From positions 1-36,100 of the forward strand of contig DATKYR010000304.1 of NCBI GenBank assembly GCA_035528395.1: a stretch of 36,100 nt of DNA. The letters are read 5' to 3'. Under the pieces are notes generated by a model, which was not told the origin of the DNA, did no database searches, and saw nothing but the letters and a program-made list of their open reading frames with translations. The stretch comes from NIOZ-UU13 sp035528395. Lineage in GTDB: Bacteria; Planctomycetota; Phycisphaerae; Sedimentisphaerales; Anaerobacaceae. Below, piece after piece: positions 1 to 7,355 of the stretch. The position numbers and the translations under genes are program-made. How positions within the stretch are numbered: position 1 is the first letter of the stretch; every line of letters starts with the position of its first letter.

Positions 1-20
1 ACTGTTGATTAGGATTCCAG

Positions 21-85
21 GGCCGATATGTTTTACTCATCCGTGAGTCTCCAAGAATTGAATTTCTCTTATATAAATATCGGCC
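21..85. repeat. 9-bp inverted repeat flanking the truncated methylase
   Basis: The arms ggccgatat (21-29) and atatcggcc (77-85) are perfectly complementary across a 47-base gap. They lie just upstream of the point where the methylase reading frame becomes open. They could be the edge of whatever truncated the methylase, or a chance match. No coding frame was recognised in 1-103. Confidence 0.3.
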
Positions 86-106
86 AGTATTATACCATTC
101 CATTAA

Positions 107-1603
107 AGACTGTACAATTATTACTCGGACAGACTCCTAGATAAGGAAACAAAAAAACAATTAGAAAATAGTTTTGTATTCGGAGAAAGATCTGACTCTG
201 AGAATTTGTTCATTGAAAGATGGTATCAATTATTAAAACCAAATGGTTTACTTGGAGTAGTTTTACCAGAAAGCATTTTTGATGTTTCGGAGAATAAACC
301 AATACGCATATTCATTTATAAGTATTTCGAAATACTAGCTATCGTTTCAATGCCAACATTAACTTTTGAACCTTATACTTCAACTAAAACGAGTTTATTG
401 TTTGCTAGGAAAAGAACTATTGAAGAAATTAACAAATTTCAAGATTTGTGGAGAAAGTCTAGTAATAAATTCGCGCGATTAAAAACAAGAATTAACAATA
501 TAAAGAAGATATGTAATGATAAGATTTTGTTAAAAAAATATGAGAAAAAAGAGGGAAAAAGCGTAGAAATAATTAAAGACTACCTAGGAAGTTATTTTGA
601 CGATCATGACTATAACAAAGGAATAGCAAATATACTTGAAATATACAAAAACGAAGTTGCTGAAGTTGGGAAAAATCGTGATTGGTGGGTTTTTGCCGAT
701 GTATCAAAGGACATTGATTATGATATTCCAATGGCTTATGTAAATGAAATTGGATATAGAAGGCTTATTAGGAGTATTCAACCACGACCAAATGAGTTGA
801 TGCAATATAAGGAGATTGATGGCAAAAAGGAAATCAAAATAGACACTGATAAACCGAAAACAGCTCTCGATTGGCTCAGAAGCAATAAAAATTTAATAAA
901 CAAGAATTGGTTTACCATAAAGTTCTCCGAGATATCAAACCATTTTTCACTCCGTATGAATATACCATATTATCAATTTATTAAGTTTGAATTAGAAAAA
1001 GGAATTAAAGAATTACCTTACAAGACTAAGCCATTAAGAGAATCACTATTTTCAATAAGAAATGGTAAAGATGTTAAAAAAGAGCATTATTCACTTGAAG
1101 AAACAGAATACGTTTATGTTTTGGTGAATAATATAAGGAAAGATGGATTCAATCGGAATAAAATAGTATATCTACAACCATCAAAAGGTGCTGAACTTGA
1201 GAAATACCGGCTGACCGAAGGCGATATTATTATTAACCGCTCAATAGATGTTGGTATATCATATTGTTTTGATATAGAAGATGAGAAGATTTATATCCCA
1301 TGTGGCTTTTTGATGATTGTACGCTTGGAGGATGGTTTTGACCCATCAGTTGTTCAACATTTATTAAATACAGATTTTCTACAGACTTATTTTCATAGAC
1401 ATTCAACTGGAAAAATCCAAAAAAGCATAACACAACCGGACGTAAAGAAAACTCCTATTCTTGATATAGATAAGGATCTACAAGAGCAATTGTCGAAAAA
1501 ATTAAAAAAGGAAAGAGAGAATATTATATCTTATAAGAAGGGAATATACGAAGCAATAAATAATATAGATGAAATTATCTTGCTAAAACAGAAAACATTA
1601 TAA
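107..1603 (+). pseudogene. 5'-truncated N6-adenine DNA methylase fused to a specificity (TRD) domain
   Basis: The frame is open from 107, after TAA at 104-106. The first in-frame start codon is TTG at 206, but homology-like sequence already begins upstream of it (ERSDSENLFIERWYQLL). The N-terminal part matches the end of HsdM-type N6-adenine methylases: LKPNGLLGVVLPE, then the PTLTFEPYTSTKTSLLF segment. The second half, from about residue 255 of the 465-aa TTG-started frame, resembles an HsdS target-recognition domain (RLTEGDIIINRS, then a closing coiled coil). The catalytic half with the SAM-binding and NPPY motifs is missing, because the sequence left of 104 is not methylase in any frame. 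The piece is therefore a truncated M-S fusion or Type I remnant, unless a frameshift or assembly error explains the break. It is much more AT-rich than the rest of the window. It probably cannot methylate DNA as it stands. Confidence 0.65.
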
Positions 1604-1773
1604 GAACTTTAAAAATCGAGAGGACAATCAATGATTTTAGGAGAGTTATATAAATGTGTGAGGTTCGTTTGCAATAGAGGATTAAGAAATTAAGGTTTAC
1701 ACGGTTGAAAAATCTTGCTCAACAATTAAAACGATATCTATTGAAGTTTTTTGAGTTAAAACAGATTGTTTAA

Positions 1774-1869
1774 AGGGACATCGCTTACAGTGAGGAAAAG
1801 ATAAAACAGTCTAAAGAGAAAAGTGAAAAACTCATAGCAGCTACAATCCACCACGTACTGGTAGCGTAA
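1774..1869 (+). pseudogene. Remnant of HsdS C-terminal coiled coil
   Basis: A 31-codon open stretch bounded by stops translates as RDIAYSEEKIKQSKEKSEKL, then IAATIHHVLVA and stop. This is the typical end of Type I specificity subunits, a lysine- and glutamate-rich helix followed by a short hydrophobic tail. No start codon or recognition domain is attached. The bases between this piece and the preceding gene (1604-1773) contain further stops. It most likely represents a decayed second hsdS. The match is from memory of the family and is short. Confidence 0.4.
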
Positions 1870-1889
1870 AAGTCAAAACGGAATATTCA

Positions 1890-2309
1890 ATGCTTCAGTT
1901 TGAAAGATGCTTCATAATGCTGTGCAATAATCTTACCGAAGAAGAGTGCCTCTTGCGTAACTTATTTGGTGACAAGGCGAAGAGATTTGAATATCTGGAT
2001 GAGATAGAGCCGGGAGATATAGGATTTCTTTTGAACATAGAAAAAGATGAGTTGATAGGGATTTTTCGAGCTTGTTCTGAACCTCAACTTCATATAGAGC
2101 CAGGCGCTTGGGATGGAAGGTTTGCGGCTCAAGTGCGTGTAGAACTTATCAGCAAACACCAGCGGATAAAGGATGCGGCATTTATTCTCAATAAGGCGGG
2201 AGTGGGAATGTCTCAGTTAAAGTCAGGAGCACCGGCCCCTCAGTTTCCAGTTCACGGGCGAGATGTCGGAGAAAAGATTCTGACTTATTTCAAAGAACCT
2301 ATACAATAA
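1890..2309 (+). CDS. DCD-domain (Dev_Cell_Death-like) small protein
   Basis: This 139-aa protein matches the DCD fold pattern over nearly its whole length. It has FIMLCNNLTEEECLLRNLFG near residues 8-27, then EIEPGDIGFLLNIEKDELIGIF around 38-59, and IEPGAWDGRFAAQVRVEL around 69-87. These correspond to the FxCNN-T-EEC-xx-LFG, GxxxFLxx-xxLxGIF and AWxGxFPAQVR signatures of the family. DCD domains are best known from plants, where they occur in stress and cell-death proteins, and belong to the PUA-like superfamily with EVE and ASCH. Prokaryotic copies are rarer and their function is not established. The remaining ~50 residues are unassigned. The start is uncertain: ATG 1890 or 1917, neither with a clear Shine-Dalgarno sequence. 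It sits between restriction-modification debris and an unknown operon inside an integrated element, so a nucleic-acid-binding defence role is possible but inferred. Confidence 0.7.
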   Translation: MLQFERCFIMLCNNLTEEECLLRNLFGDKAKRFEYLDEIEPGDIGFLLNIEKDELIGIFRACSEPQLHIEPGAWDGRFAAQVRVELISKHQRIKDAAFILNKAGVGMSQLKSGAPAPQFPVHGRDVGEKILTYFKEPIQ

Positions 2310-2398
2310 CTCAACAGCCACCACAATGAAACAAATTGACGAAACAATCGACGCCCACGGCGGCTGAGCAACTTATAAATAGTTAAAGAAAATTAAGT

Positions 2399-2566
2399 AT
2401 GAGCTACAGATCGGACACAATAAGTGAAGACGAGTTTATGTTTGACCGCTTGAGCATTGTACAGAATATTGCGTTAATATGTACAATATTCGCCATTCCG
2501 AGTGACATTCAGAGAAACCACCTGCGTTTTTTGCTCAATATCGAGGGTGTGTATAAGCGATTCTGA
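2399..2566 (+). CDS. Hypothetical 55-aa ORF over nested palindromes
   Basis: An ATG-started ORF (MSYRSDTISEDEFMFDRL at the N-terminus, ending in VYKRF) fills part of the gap between the DCD gene and the minus-strand operon. I do not recognise the protein. There is no strong ribosome-binding site, only aaagaaaattaagt upstream. A 13-codon ORF at 2326-2367 (MKQIDETIDAHGG) precedes it and looks like the truncated start of another gene. The ORF overlaps two nested inverted repeats, so it may simply be sequence open by chance. Nothing else was found in 2310-2642. Confidence 0.25.
   Translation: MSYRSDTISEDEFMFDRLSIVQNIALICTIFAIPSDIQRNHLRFLLNIEGVYKRF
2457..2491. repeat. Two overlapping perfect inverted repeats
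   Basis: Arms ttgtac (2457-2462) and gtacaa (2481-2486) pair perfectly. So do gaatattg (2464-2471) and caatattc (2484-2491). The two pairings share bases, so the RNA or DNA can fold in two alternative ways. It may be an operator or a small switch, but no regulator-binding consensus is recognised. Confidence 0.45.
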
Positions 2567-2642
2567 TAATAGTATCTTTTGACCGGGGTAAGCACCTATT
2601 TGTTACCTACGTTTTTAAGCAAAAAACAGCAGTTTTGGCCGA

Positions 2643-3080
2643 CTACCCCTTCAATGTCATTTGCCTATCTATTTTGGGATAGATTCTCCCTGCATCGTCC
2701 GCAAAAAGCGGAGTGATGCAGACGAGTGGTTTCTCCGGTATTGTAAGTTCTGTCTGCATCGGCAGGCTGTTTTCTAATTCATCGTAAACTTCTTTGAAAA
2801 GATCACCTACACTGAGCGGTCCTCCCTGTGTCTCCAACATTTTCATAGTAAACACAGGCAGTTTCTGGCTCCCATTCTCTTCGAGGAACTCGGTGCTCAA
2901 ACGCGCCGGAACAGGAAACGGCCTTGCGATCAGGAAATCTAAAGTAGCATACTGCTGCAGGAACCTGAGCTTCTCCTCATCGGAACCTGCACGTACGTAG
3001 GCACGAGCCCTCAGAGAATAGATAAGTCCCATGTCATCGAACACATACCACAAGTTGAGGATTATTTCCTGGTCATTCAA
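2643..3080 (-). CDS. Unrecognised soluble protein, last gene of a three-gene operon
   Basis: This 145-aa protein has no transmembrane segment and no motif I recognise. It begins MNDQEIILNLWYVFDDMG and is mixed alpha/beta in appearance, with acidic and hydrophobic stretches. The start is well supported: a GGGGGA-type Shine-Dalgarno lies about 14 bases upstream, overlapping the end of the preceding gene. The gap to that gene's stop is only six bases, so the two are almost certainly co-transcribed and probably coupled. The gene belongs to the cargo part of the integrated element. Confidence 0.7.
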   Translation of the reverse strand: MNDQEIILNLWYVFDDMGLIYSLRARAYVRAGSDEEKLRFLQQYATLDFLIARPFPVPARLSTEFLEENGSQKLPVFTMKMLETQGGPLSVGDLFKEVYDELENSLPMQTELTIPEKPLVCITPLFADDAGRIYPKIDRQMTLKG

Positions 3081-3086
3081 GGTATT

Positions 3087-3653
3087 CTATCCCCCTATGT
3101 CCAATGTACGTGGCAGCCCAAGAGAAGCATTTATTTCAATTGCAAGTCGGATTACTTCTTTGGCAAAGGGTGATGATGCAGAGGGAAACGTTCCAAAAAA
3201 AGGACAAGCGCTTTCCTTATCAAAGCGTGGGACAGTGGAGTCACCAAATACCAATGTATCTTGCTTGCATTCTATTATTTCGAGCACTACAGGTTTATCC
3301 GCCTTATCAGAGGTTGTTCTGCGAGGTAACCCGATTTGAATAAGTCTATCACCTGGCACAAACCGCCAGATATTTGGGCCATCTAATTCAGAATCTATCA
3401 AAACTGGAGGCATATCACATTCTCGATTGGTTATCAGTATATGGTCACCATCTTTAAGCTCCCACAAATCTCGAATTTGAAAAGCGTCTTTGCCAGAAGC
3501 AAACATATCTATACAGCGAAGCCATAACACATAGTCACCAGACCGGCATGATAGACGCAAGGTCCGGTCAGAATCTAAAAGCACTTTTTCCTTGAATGAT
3601 TTGGACTCTTCCATGCTCATTTGGTTTCTTAACATATAAAAAATATAATCCAT
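3087..3653 (-). CDS. Unrecognised soluble protein, middle gene of a three-gene operon
   Basis: The protein is 188 aa from the first ATG. In-frame ATGs at 3635 (MLRNQMSMEES) and 3620 (MSMEES) are reasonable alternatives, because the first 18 bases lie inside the upstream membrane-protein gene. No signal peptide or membrane segment is seen. The middle part is beta-rich, with LWELKDGDHILITNRECD, then DRLIQIGLPRRTTSDKADK and KQDTLVFGDSTVPRFD, suggesting a beta-barrel or sandwich domain. I do not recognise a family. It overlaps the upstream gene by 7 or 25 bases and is followed after six bases by the 145-aa gene, so the three genes form one compact transcription unit. Confidence 0.7.
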   Translation of the reverse strand: MDYIFYMLRNQMSMEESKSFKEKVLLDSDRTLRLSCRSGDYVLWLRCIDMFASGKDAFQIRDLWELKDGDHILITNRECDMPPVLIDSELDGPNIWRFVPGDRLIQIGLPRRTTSDKADKPVVLEIIECKQDTLVFGDSTVPRFDKESACPFFGTFPSASSPFAKEVIRLAIEINASLGLPRTLDIGG

Positions 3654-3970
3654 ATTATAAGTGTAGTGAACACCATTACGTAACCAGCGACGTTAAATTC
3701 ACGGCTTAAGAATCTGCCACCAAGCACGGCATATTGCGTCAACAAAAAGGTGATTGGAATTAATAATCCCGGCAAAGGGATGTGTGCAAGCTTAGCATAT
3801 AAAGCCGGTAGCCCAGTAATTACGATAGTATTCAATAGCGGCCTGCCAATGTCGTTGCCTCTACTCCAAATTCGATCCAACCATAGTGTTAAGGGAGAAA
3901 GCCACCCATAGACCACAAAAAGCACAAGAGTTCCTAATATCAAAACGAGCCAATTCAGCCACCAACTCAT
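3629..3970 (-). CDS. Small integral membrane protein, first gene of a three-gene operon
   Basis: This 113-aa protein is dominated by hydrophobic segments. An N-terminal helix covers about residues 4-24 (WLNWLVLILGTLVLFVVYGW). A middle hydrophobic stretch spans about 45-82, and a C-terminal helix about 93-112 (VAGYVMVFTTLIIWIIFFI). Three or four membrane spans are likely. The start is supported by AGGAG eight bases upstream of ATG. No family is recognised. As the leading gene of an operon with two unknown soluble proteins in a mobile element, it could be the membrane effector or anchor of the set. That is inference from arrangement only. Confidence 0.7.
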   Translation of the reverse strand: MSWWLNWLVLILGTLVLFVVYGWLSPLTLWLDRIWSRGNDIGRPLLNTIVITGLPALYAKLAHIPLPGLLIPITFLLTQYAVLGGRFLSREFNVAGYVMVFTTLIIWIIFFIC

Positions 3971-4062
3971 ACTTGTAATCTCCTATAAGATGGATTTCAA
4001 GATGTGCGATGCAATAAAAAAGGGCACCGCAAGTCGTGCACCGTTGAGGCCCAGCAAGGCCC

Positions 4063-4121
4063 GTAAGCAACACGCAAGCGATGCCCCATATCGGGGCACC
4101 GACCTTCTTGCGTCTGCTTAC
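4063..4121. repeat. Large imperfect stem-loop with inner hairpin
   Basis: The outer arms 4063-4078 (gtaagcaacacgcaag) and 4107-4121 (cttgcgtctgcttac) pair except for a small mismatch. Inside lies a second perfect hairpin, tgcccc (4082-4087) with ggggca (4093-4098). It sits in the 304-base gap between the minus-strand cargo operon and the plus-strand 403-aa gene, so it could be a shared control region, a structured RNA or a recombination/replication site. It has no T-run typical of a terminator. The rest of the gap shows nothing recognisable. Confidence 0.5.
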
Positions 4122-4274
4122 GATGAAGTTTGCTGGTTTCAACGGAAACGCTAAAAGTTCAGTGAACTTCTATATTCAATTGTCACTGTTATCCTACCCG
4201 TTTTATACCTGTCAAGCAAGCATATTTACAGTCAGATATTGCCGTTTAGACCGTTTTCGCTTAAAATGCAGGGC

Positions 4275-5450
4275 ATGGTGAAGCCAACTTTGAATGACAT
4301 TAAAGCCTTAATCGAACAAGCCAAAAAGCTCAAGCAGGAAGTAGAGCAGCTTAAAAAAAAGAGCTTTCTAACACCTGTGCAGTCTGAAGCTATCAAGGCT
4401 GGCAAGACTGGCACAGATATTGCCCTTTATCTTCTTCGGTTAAGCTACACCAATGAAGAAGAATGCGAGAATAACTTCGGCATAGTAGATAGTTATTTTA
4501 CGCTAACAGGGTCACTGAACAGTGGCCGATTTGCCCAGAATCTCGGAGATCGTCATGCCGATGATTACGGAGAGAAACCCGAGCGGATTGAGTGGTATGA
4601 CCCTAACAAACATACAGGATTATTTGCAAGGTATGACTTTGACGAAAAGGAGTTTCGACGCTTCCTGGATCAATATATAGCCAAACAAAGACAACTCTAC
4701 GGGAAAAAACATATTCAGCCTTTGATAATTCAACTGGATACAGATTTAACGCCCTGGTTGCCCTTTATGAAAACCTATATTGACACAGAGAGAATCCAGG
4801 AAGCCATAAAGACCGCCGAGCCAGTAACGCTATCTGATGCCATCTATGAATTTAAGAAAATCCAGAAGGTTGTAGAGACGGAAGAAAAGCAAGAGTCAGC
4901 AGGAACAGGGCAGGGAAGTAAATCAACACTTATAAGCGAAGGAAAGAACACCACAAAATCAAACGTGTCTGGTATGCCTTGGCAAGAAGCCCAGAAAAAA
5001 GCTGAGGCACTTGTAGGCGAAAAGGGGTATCTCGGCCATAAGAAACTCTACGAAGCTATTGGTTGTTCAGATAACACCCTGAGAAAAGCCATCAAGAATT
5101 CATCGAAACTGCAAGAAGCGAAAAAACAATACGAGTCTACAAGTAAAACTTTGAAGGCTGTTGGTTTTACCGCTAAGGTAGTAGCAACGTACGAAGACTC
5201 ATCGGGGTCCGAAGACTCATCGGGGTCACAGTTGTCGGATACCGAAACTCACGGAATCCTTACCGAAATGCTGGATCGCATAAAACGAGAGCGACCTGAA
5301 ATGTTTGAGCAAACAAAAGAACAGTTAGACGAAATGAATCCTGATGGAAAGCGGAAATTTGCAGCGATATATCAGCGTGACTATCAGAACAAAGACAGAA
5401 GCCTCCACAAAGACGGCCCCAAGACCCTGCGTCAATACAAGCAAGTATGA
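4275..5450 (+). CDS. Unrecognised 391-aa element protein with coiled coil and HTH-like segment
   Basis: The preferred start is ATG 4275 (MVKPTLNDIKALIEQAKKL) just after a GCAGGG. ATG 4239 or 4266 would add 12 or 3 residues. The first ~35 residues form a short coiled coil (KKLKQEVEQLKKK). A folded region follows (LTPVQSEAIKAGKTGTDIAL, then YFTLTGSLNSGRFAQNLGDR). The C-terminal half is charged and linker-like and contains GYLGHKKLYEAIGCSDNTLR, which looks like a winged or HTH DNA-binding unit. An exact 18-bp tandem duplication (5193-5228) encodes EDSSGS twice. It precedes the small HTH protein and the primase-helicase in the same direction, so a replication or regulatory role in the element is likely. 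No named family was recognised. Confidence 0.6.
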   Translation: MVKPTLNDIKALIEQAKKLKQEVEQLKKKSFLTPVQSEAIKAGKTGTDIALYLLRLSYTNEEECENNFGIVDSYFTLTGSLNSGRFAQNLGDRHADDYGEKPERIEWYDPNKHTGLFARYDFDEKEFRRFLDQYIAKQRQLYGKKHIQPLIIQLDTDLTPWLPFMKTYIDTERIQEAIKTAEPVTLSDAIYEFKKIQKVVETEEKQESAGTGQGSKSTLISEGKNTTKSNVSGMPWQEAQKKAEALVGEKGYLGHKKLYEAIGCSDNTLRKAIKNSSKLQEAKKQYESTSKTLKAVGFTAKVVATYEDSSGSEDSSGSQLSDTETHGILTEMLDRIKRERPEMFEQTKEQLDEMNPDGKRKFAAIYQRDYQNKDRSLHKDGPKTLRQYKQV

Positions 5451-5529
5451 CTCACGTGAGCCTAAATAGGCCCATTTAACCCCCTAATCCCTTGTTACCA
5501 CTTCGGTTAAGACGACCTCACGTGAACCT
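5451..5529 (+). repeat. Direct repeat CTCACGTGARCCT, two copies
   Basis: Copies lie at 5451-5463 and 5517-5529. The core CACGTG is itself palindromic, and the first copy starts right after the stop codon of the 391-aa protein. The spacing of 66 bases just upstream of the small HTH gene suggests a repressor or activator binding pair. No known regulator consensus is claimed. Confidence 0.45.
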
Positions 5530-5532
5530 CTT

Positions 5533-5568
5533 TCCTACAAGAAACGGCACAGTTAATTTTTTGTAGGA
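5533..5568 (+). promoter_or_regulatory. Inverted repeat that would sequester a ribosome-binding site
   Basis: TCCTACAA (5533-5540) and TTGTAGGA (5561-5568) are perfect complements separated by 20 bases. The right arm contains the AGGA of the AGGAGA ribosome-binding site of the ATG at 5576. In mRNA the hairpin would hide this site. In DNA it could equally be an operator. Confidence 0.5.
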
Positions 5569-5575
5569 GACCAAA

Positions 5576-5773
5576 ATGTTAGAACAAAACTTATCAACTA
5601 TCGGGCAAATTGCGGATGTGCTCAAAGAACCACCTGCAAGAGTAGCCTACATTGTATCGAAATATCGTCTCAAGCCAGTTCAACGGATAGGGATTATTCG
5701 CTTATTCGATGAGGAGCAAATCGACGTAATTAAACAAGGATTATATGGGATTCAGATTAGGAGTTCAAAATGA
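5576..5773 (+). CDS. Small HTH (MerR/AlpA-like) DNA-binding protein
   Basis: A 65-aa protein with a single winged-HTH-like motif: STIGQIADVLKEPPARVAYI forms the two helices, followed by the RIGIIRLFDEEQIDVIKQGL wing and last helix. This is the layout of MerR-type N-terminal domains and phage excisionase/AlpA regulators, which bind DNA as short proteins. A strong AGGAGA lies seven bases before ATG and is part of the hairpin at 5533-5568. Its stop overlaps a downstream ATG (ATGA at 5770-5773). The position directly upstream of the primase-helicase suggests a regulator of element replication or a directionality factor. Confidence 0.75.
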   Translation: MLEQNLSTIGQIADVLKEPPARVAYIVSKYRLKPVQRIGIIRLFDEEQIDVIKQGLYGIQIRSSK

Positions 5774-5923
5774 GTAGTGAGAGGAGCAGGAGAAATGTTA
5801 GAGAAAAAAGCTGGGGCCACAATTGTTATCAACCGAATCCCCCCTTGTCAACAAAATTTTTCCCGGGCACGAGGAAAGCCGAGACGACCGGCGAATCGGG
5901 TTAGCCAAAGGAAGGCAGTTTGA
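5770..5923 (+). other. Two overlapping mini-ORFs between the HTH gene and the primase
   Basis: ORF 5770-5904 (44 aa, MSSERSRRNVREKSWG at its start) begins in an ATGA overlap with the stop of the HTH gene. ORF 5795-5923 (42 aa, MLEKKAGATIVINRIPP at its start) lies in another frame and has the better ribosome-binding site (AGGAGCAGGAGAA). Both are basic and unrecognised. A further 9-codon ORF at 5926-5955 ends in ATGA, where the primase ATG begins. At most one of the first two is likely real. They may serve as leader peptides coupling translation into the primase. Confidence 0.3.
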
Positions 5924-5951
5924 TAATGGCTCAAAAGTCCGAAGGGATGCA

Positions 5952-7355
5952 ATGACAGTTAAAAAAGACAAAGCAGAGAAACTCGACGCTTTCACGACTG
6001 CCGGGCAGTTCTTAACAGACCGCTATGTTATAGGCAAAGAATCACAAGGCGAAAAGGTCAAAACCCTGCGGTGGTTCAAGTCGGATTTCTATGTCTGGGA
6101 AACCGGGTGTTATTACAGGATTACTGATTCTGAGATAAAAGCCCAGATTGCTGAGTATTTGCATGAGTTTGGGATGCCGGTGACTATGAATAACATATCT
6201 GCGATTATGGTATGTCTTTATAAGCTAACCGGAGTTGGACGAGAAGTTGCTTTGAACAGTTGGCTCGACGGAGTCACTGGAGCCAGAGTATTCCCTATGG
6301 CAAATGGCAATGTCTCTTTTACCGATATTAACCAAGAAACTGGCAGGCCGAGATTGCTTCCACACACACCTTGGTACTTCACGTTGTCAAAAGTCAATTA
6401 CAACTATGACCCAGAGGCCGAATGTCCACTGTGGAAAGATTTCATGCATGACATTATGGAGGGCCGTATGGAATATGTTTTGCTCCTCCAACAGTGGGTA
6501 GGGTATCTATTCAGGCCCGACCTTCACGAGCAGAAGTTTCTTTTATGTACTGGTGAGGGTGCAAACGGAAAAGGTGTATTCTTTGAGGTTATAAAGGCAC
6601 TTCTCGGCGAAAATAACTGTAGCCAGCTTGGCCTATCCAGTTTTAACCCGAAAGTCAATAGATTTGGATTATATTCCACATTGGGAAAGATGGTCAATAT
6701 GACCAACGAATCCAGTCATATAATCGAACACGAGGGCGAAACGGTTTTGAAGAGCTACGTTGCCGGCGATACTATCAACTTCGAGCGAAAATTCCGAGAG
6801 CCGTTATCAGCCAAACCGACAGCCAAAATAATGATAGCAACAAACCAACTTCCGAGATTTAACGACCGAACACACGCAGTCTGGCGCCGAATCCTACTTG
6901 TACTATTCCCGAAGATAATCGAAGACGAGCGACAGATAAAAGACCTGGCCGAACAACTGAAACGTGAACTACCTGGGATATTTAACTGGGCACTGGACGG
7001 CCTGGATAAATTAAACAAGGTCGGTCGATTCATTGAGCCACAGGAAAGCAAAGCCCTGCTCGAAGAATACCGCAGAGACTCAGACCCAGCCAGAGCTTTC
7101 CTGCTCGAAAATTATATCTATTCACCAAACGGATGCGGACAGCCTTGCAAAGAGCTTTATGAGGAGTATGTACAGTATTGCGAGGCAAATGGGAATCGAC
7201 CTATGGGAAATAGACAATTCGGTCGCTCGGTCAAAAGGATTTTCCCAGATACCGAAAAGGTACGTTGGGGTAGCAGAGACGAAAGAACATATACATATCA
7301 AGGGCTGGTGTCCCAACAAAACACAATCTATCAGGACACGGAAATTTCAGAATAA
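5952..7355 (+). CDS. P4/D5-type phage/plasmid primase-helicase (SF3)
   Basis: This is the replication ATPase of the element. The protein has a D5_N-like region (residues ~10-190), then a superfamily-3 helicase domain. Its Walker A is GEGANGKG (about residues 201-208), followed by KMVNMTNES and the motif-C-like KIMIATNQLPRF, ending with a C-terminal winged region (REPGIF-like LKRELPGIFNWALDGL). An N-terminal primase catalytic domain is not evident, so the protein is shorter than full P4 alpha. The start is placed at ATG 5952 because it overlaps the stop of a mini-ORF (ATGA). The frame is open to a TTG at 5823, but residues encoded there look non-coding. The last ~50 bases contain two of the GGACAC repeats that continue downstream. 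Such proteins replicate satellites and integrative plasmids. Confidence 0.85.
   Translation: MTVKKDKAEKLDAFTTAGQFLTDRYVIGKESQGEKVKTLRWFKSDFYVWETGCYYRITDSEIKAQIAEYLHEFGMPVTMNNISAIMVCLYKLTGVGREVALNSWLDGVTGARVFPMANGNVSFTDINQETGRPRLLPHTPWYFTLSKVNYNYDPEAECPLWKDFMHDIMEGRMEYVLLLQQWVGYLFRPDLHEQKFLLCTGEGANGKGVFFEVIKALLGENNCSQLGLSSFNPKVNRFGLYSTLGKMVNMTNESSHIIEHEGETVLKSYVAGDTINFERKFREPLSAKPTAKIMIATNQLPRFNDRTHAVWRRILLVLFPKIIEDERQIKDLAEQLKRELPGIFNWALDGLDKLNKVGRFIEPQESKALLEEYRRDSDPARAFLLENYIYSPNGCGQPCKELYEEYVQYCEANGNRPMGNRQFGRSVKRIFPDTEKVRWGSRDERTYTYQGLVSQQNTIYQDTEISE

Noticed and set aside
3861..4142. 93-aa minus-strand ORF upstream of the membrane protein
   Set aside because: It overlaps the membrane-protein gene in another frame and spans the large stem-loop; the ribosome-binding site belongs to the membrane protein.
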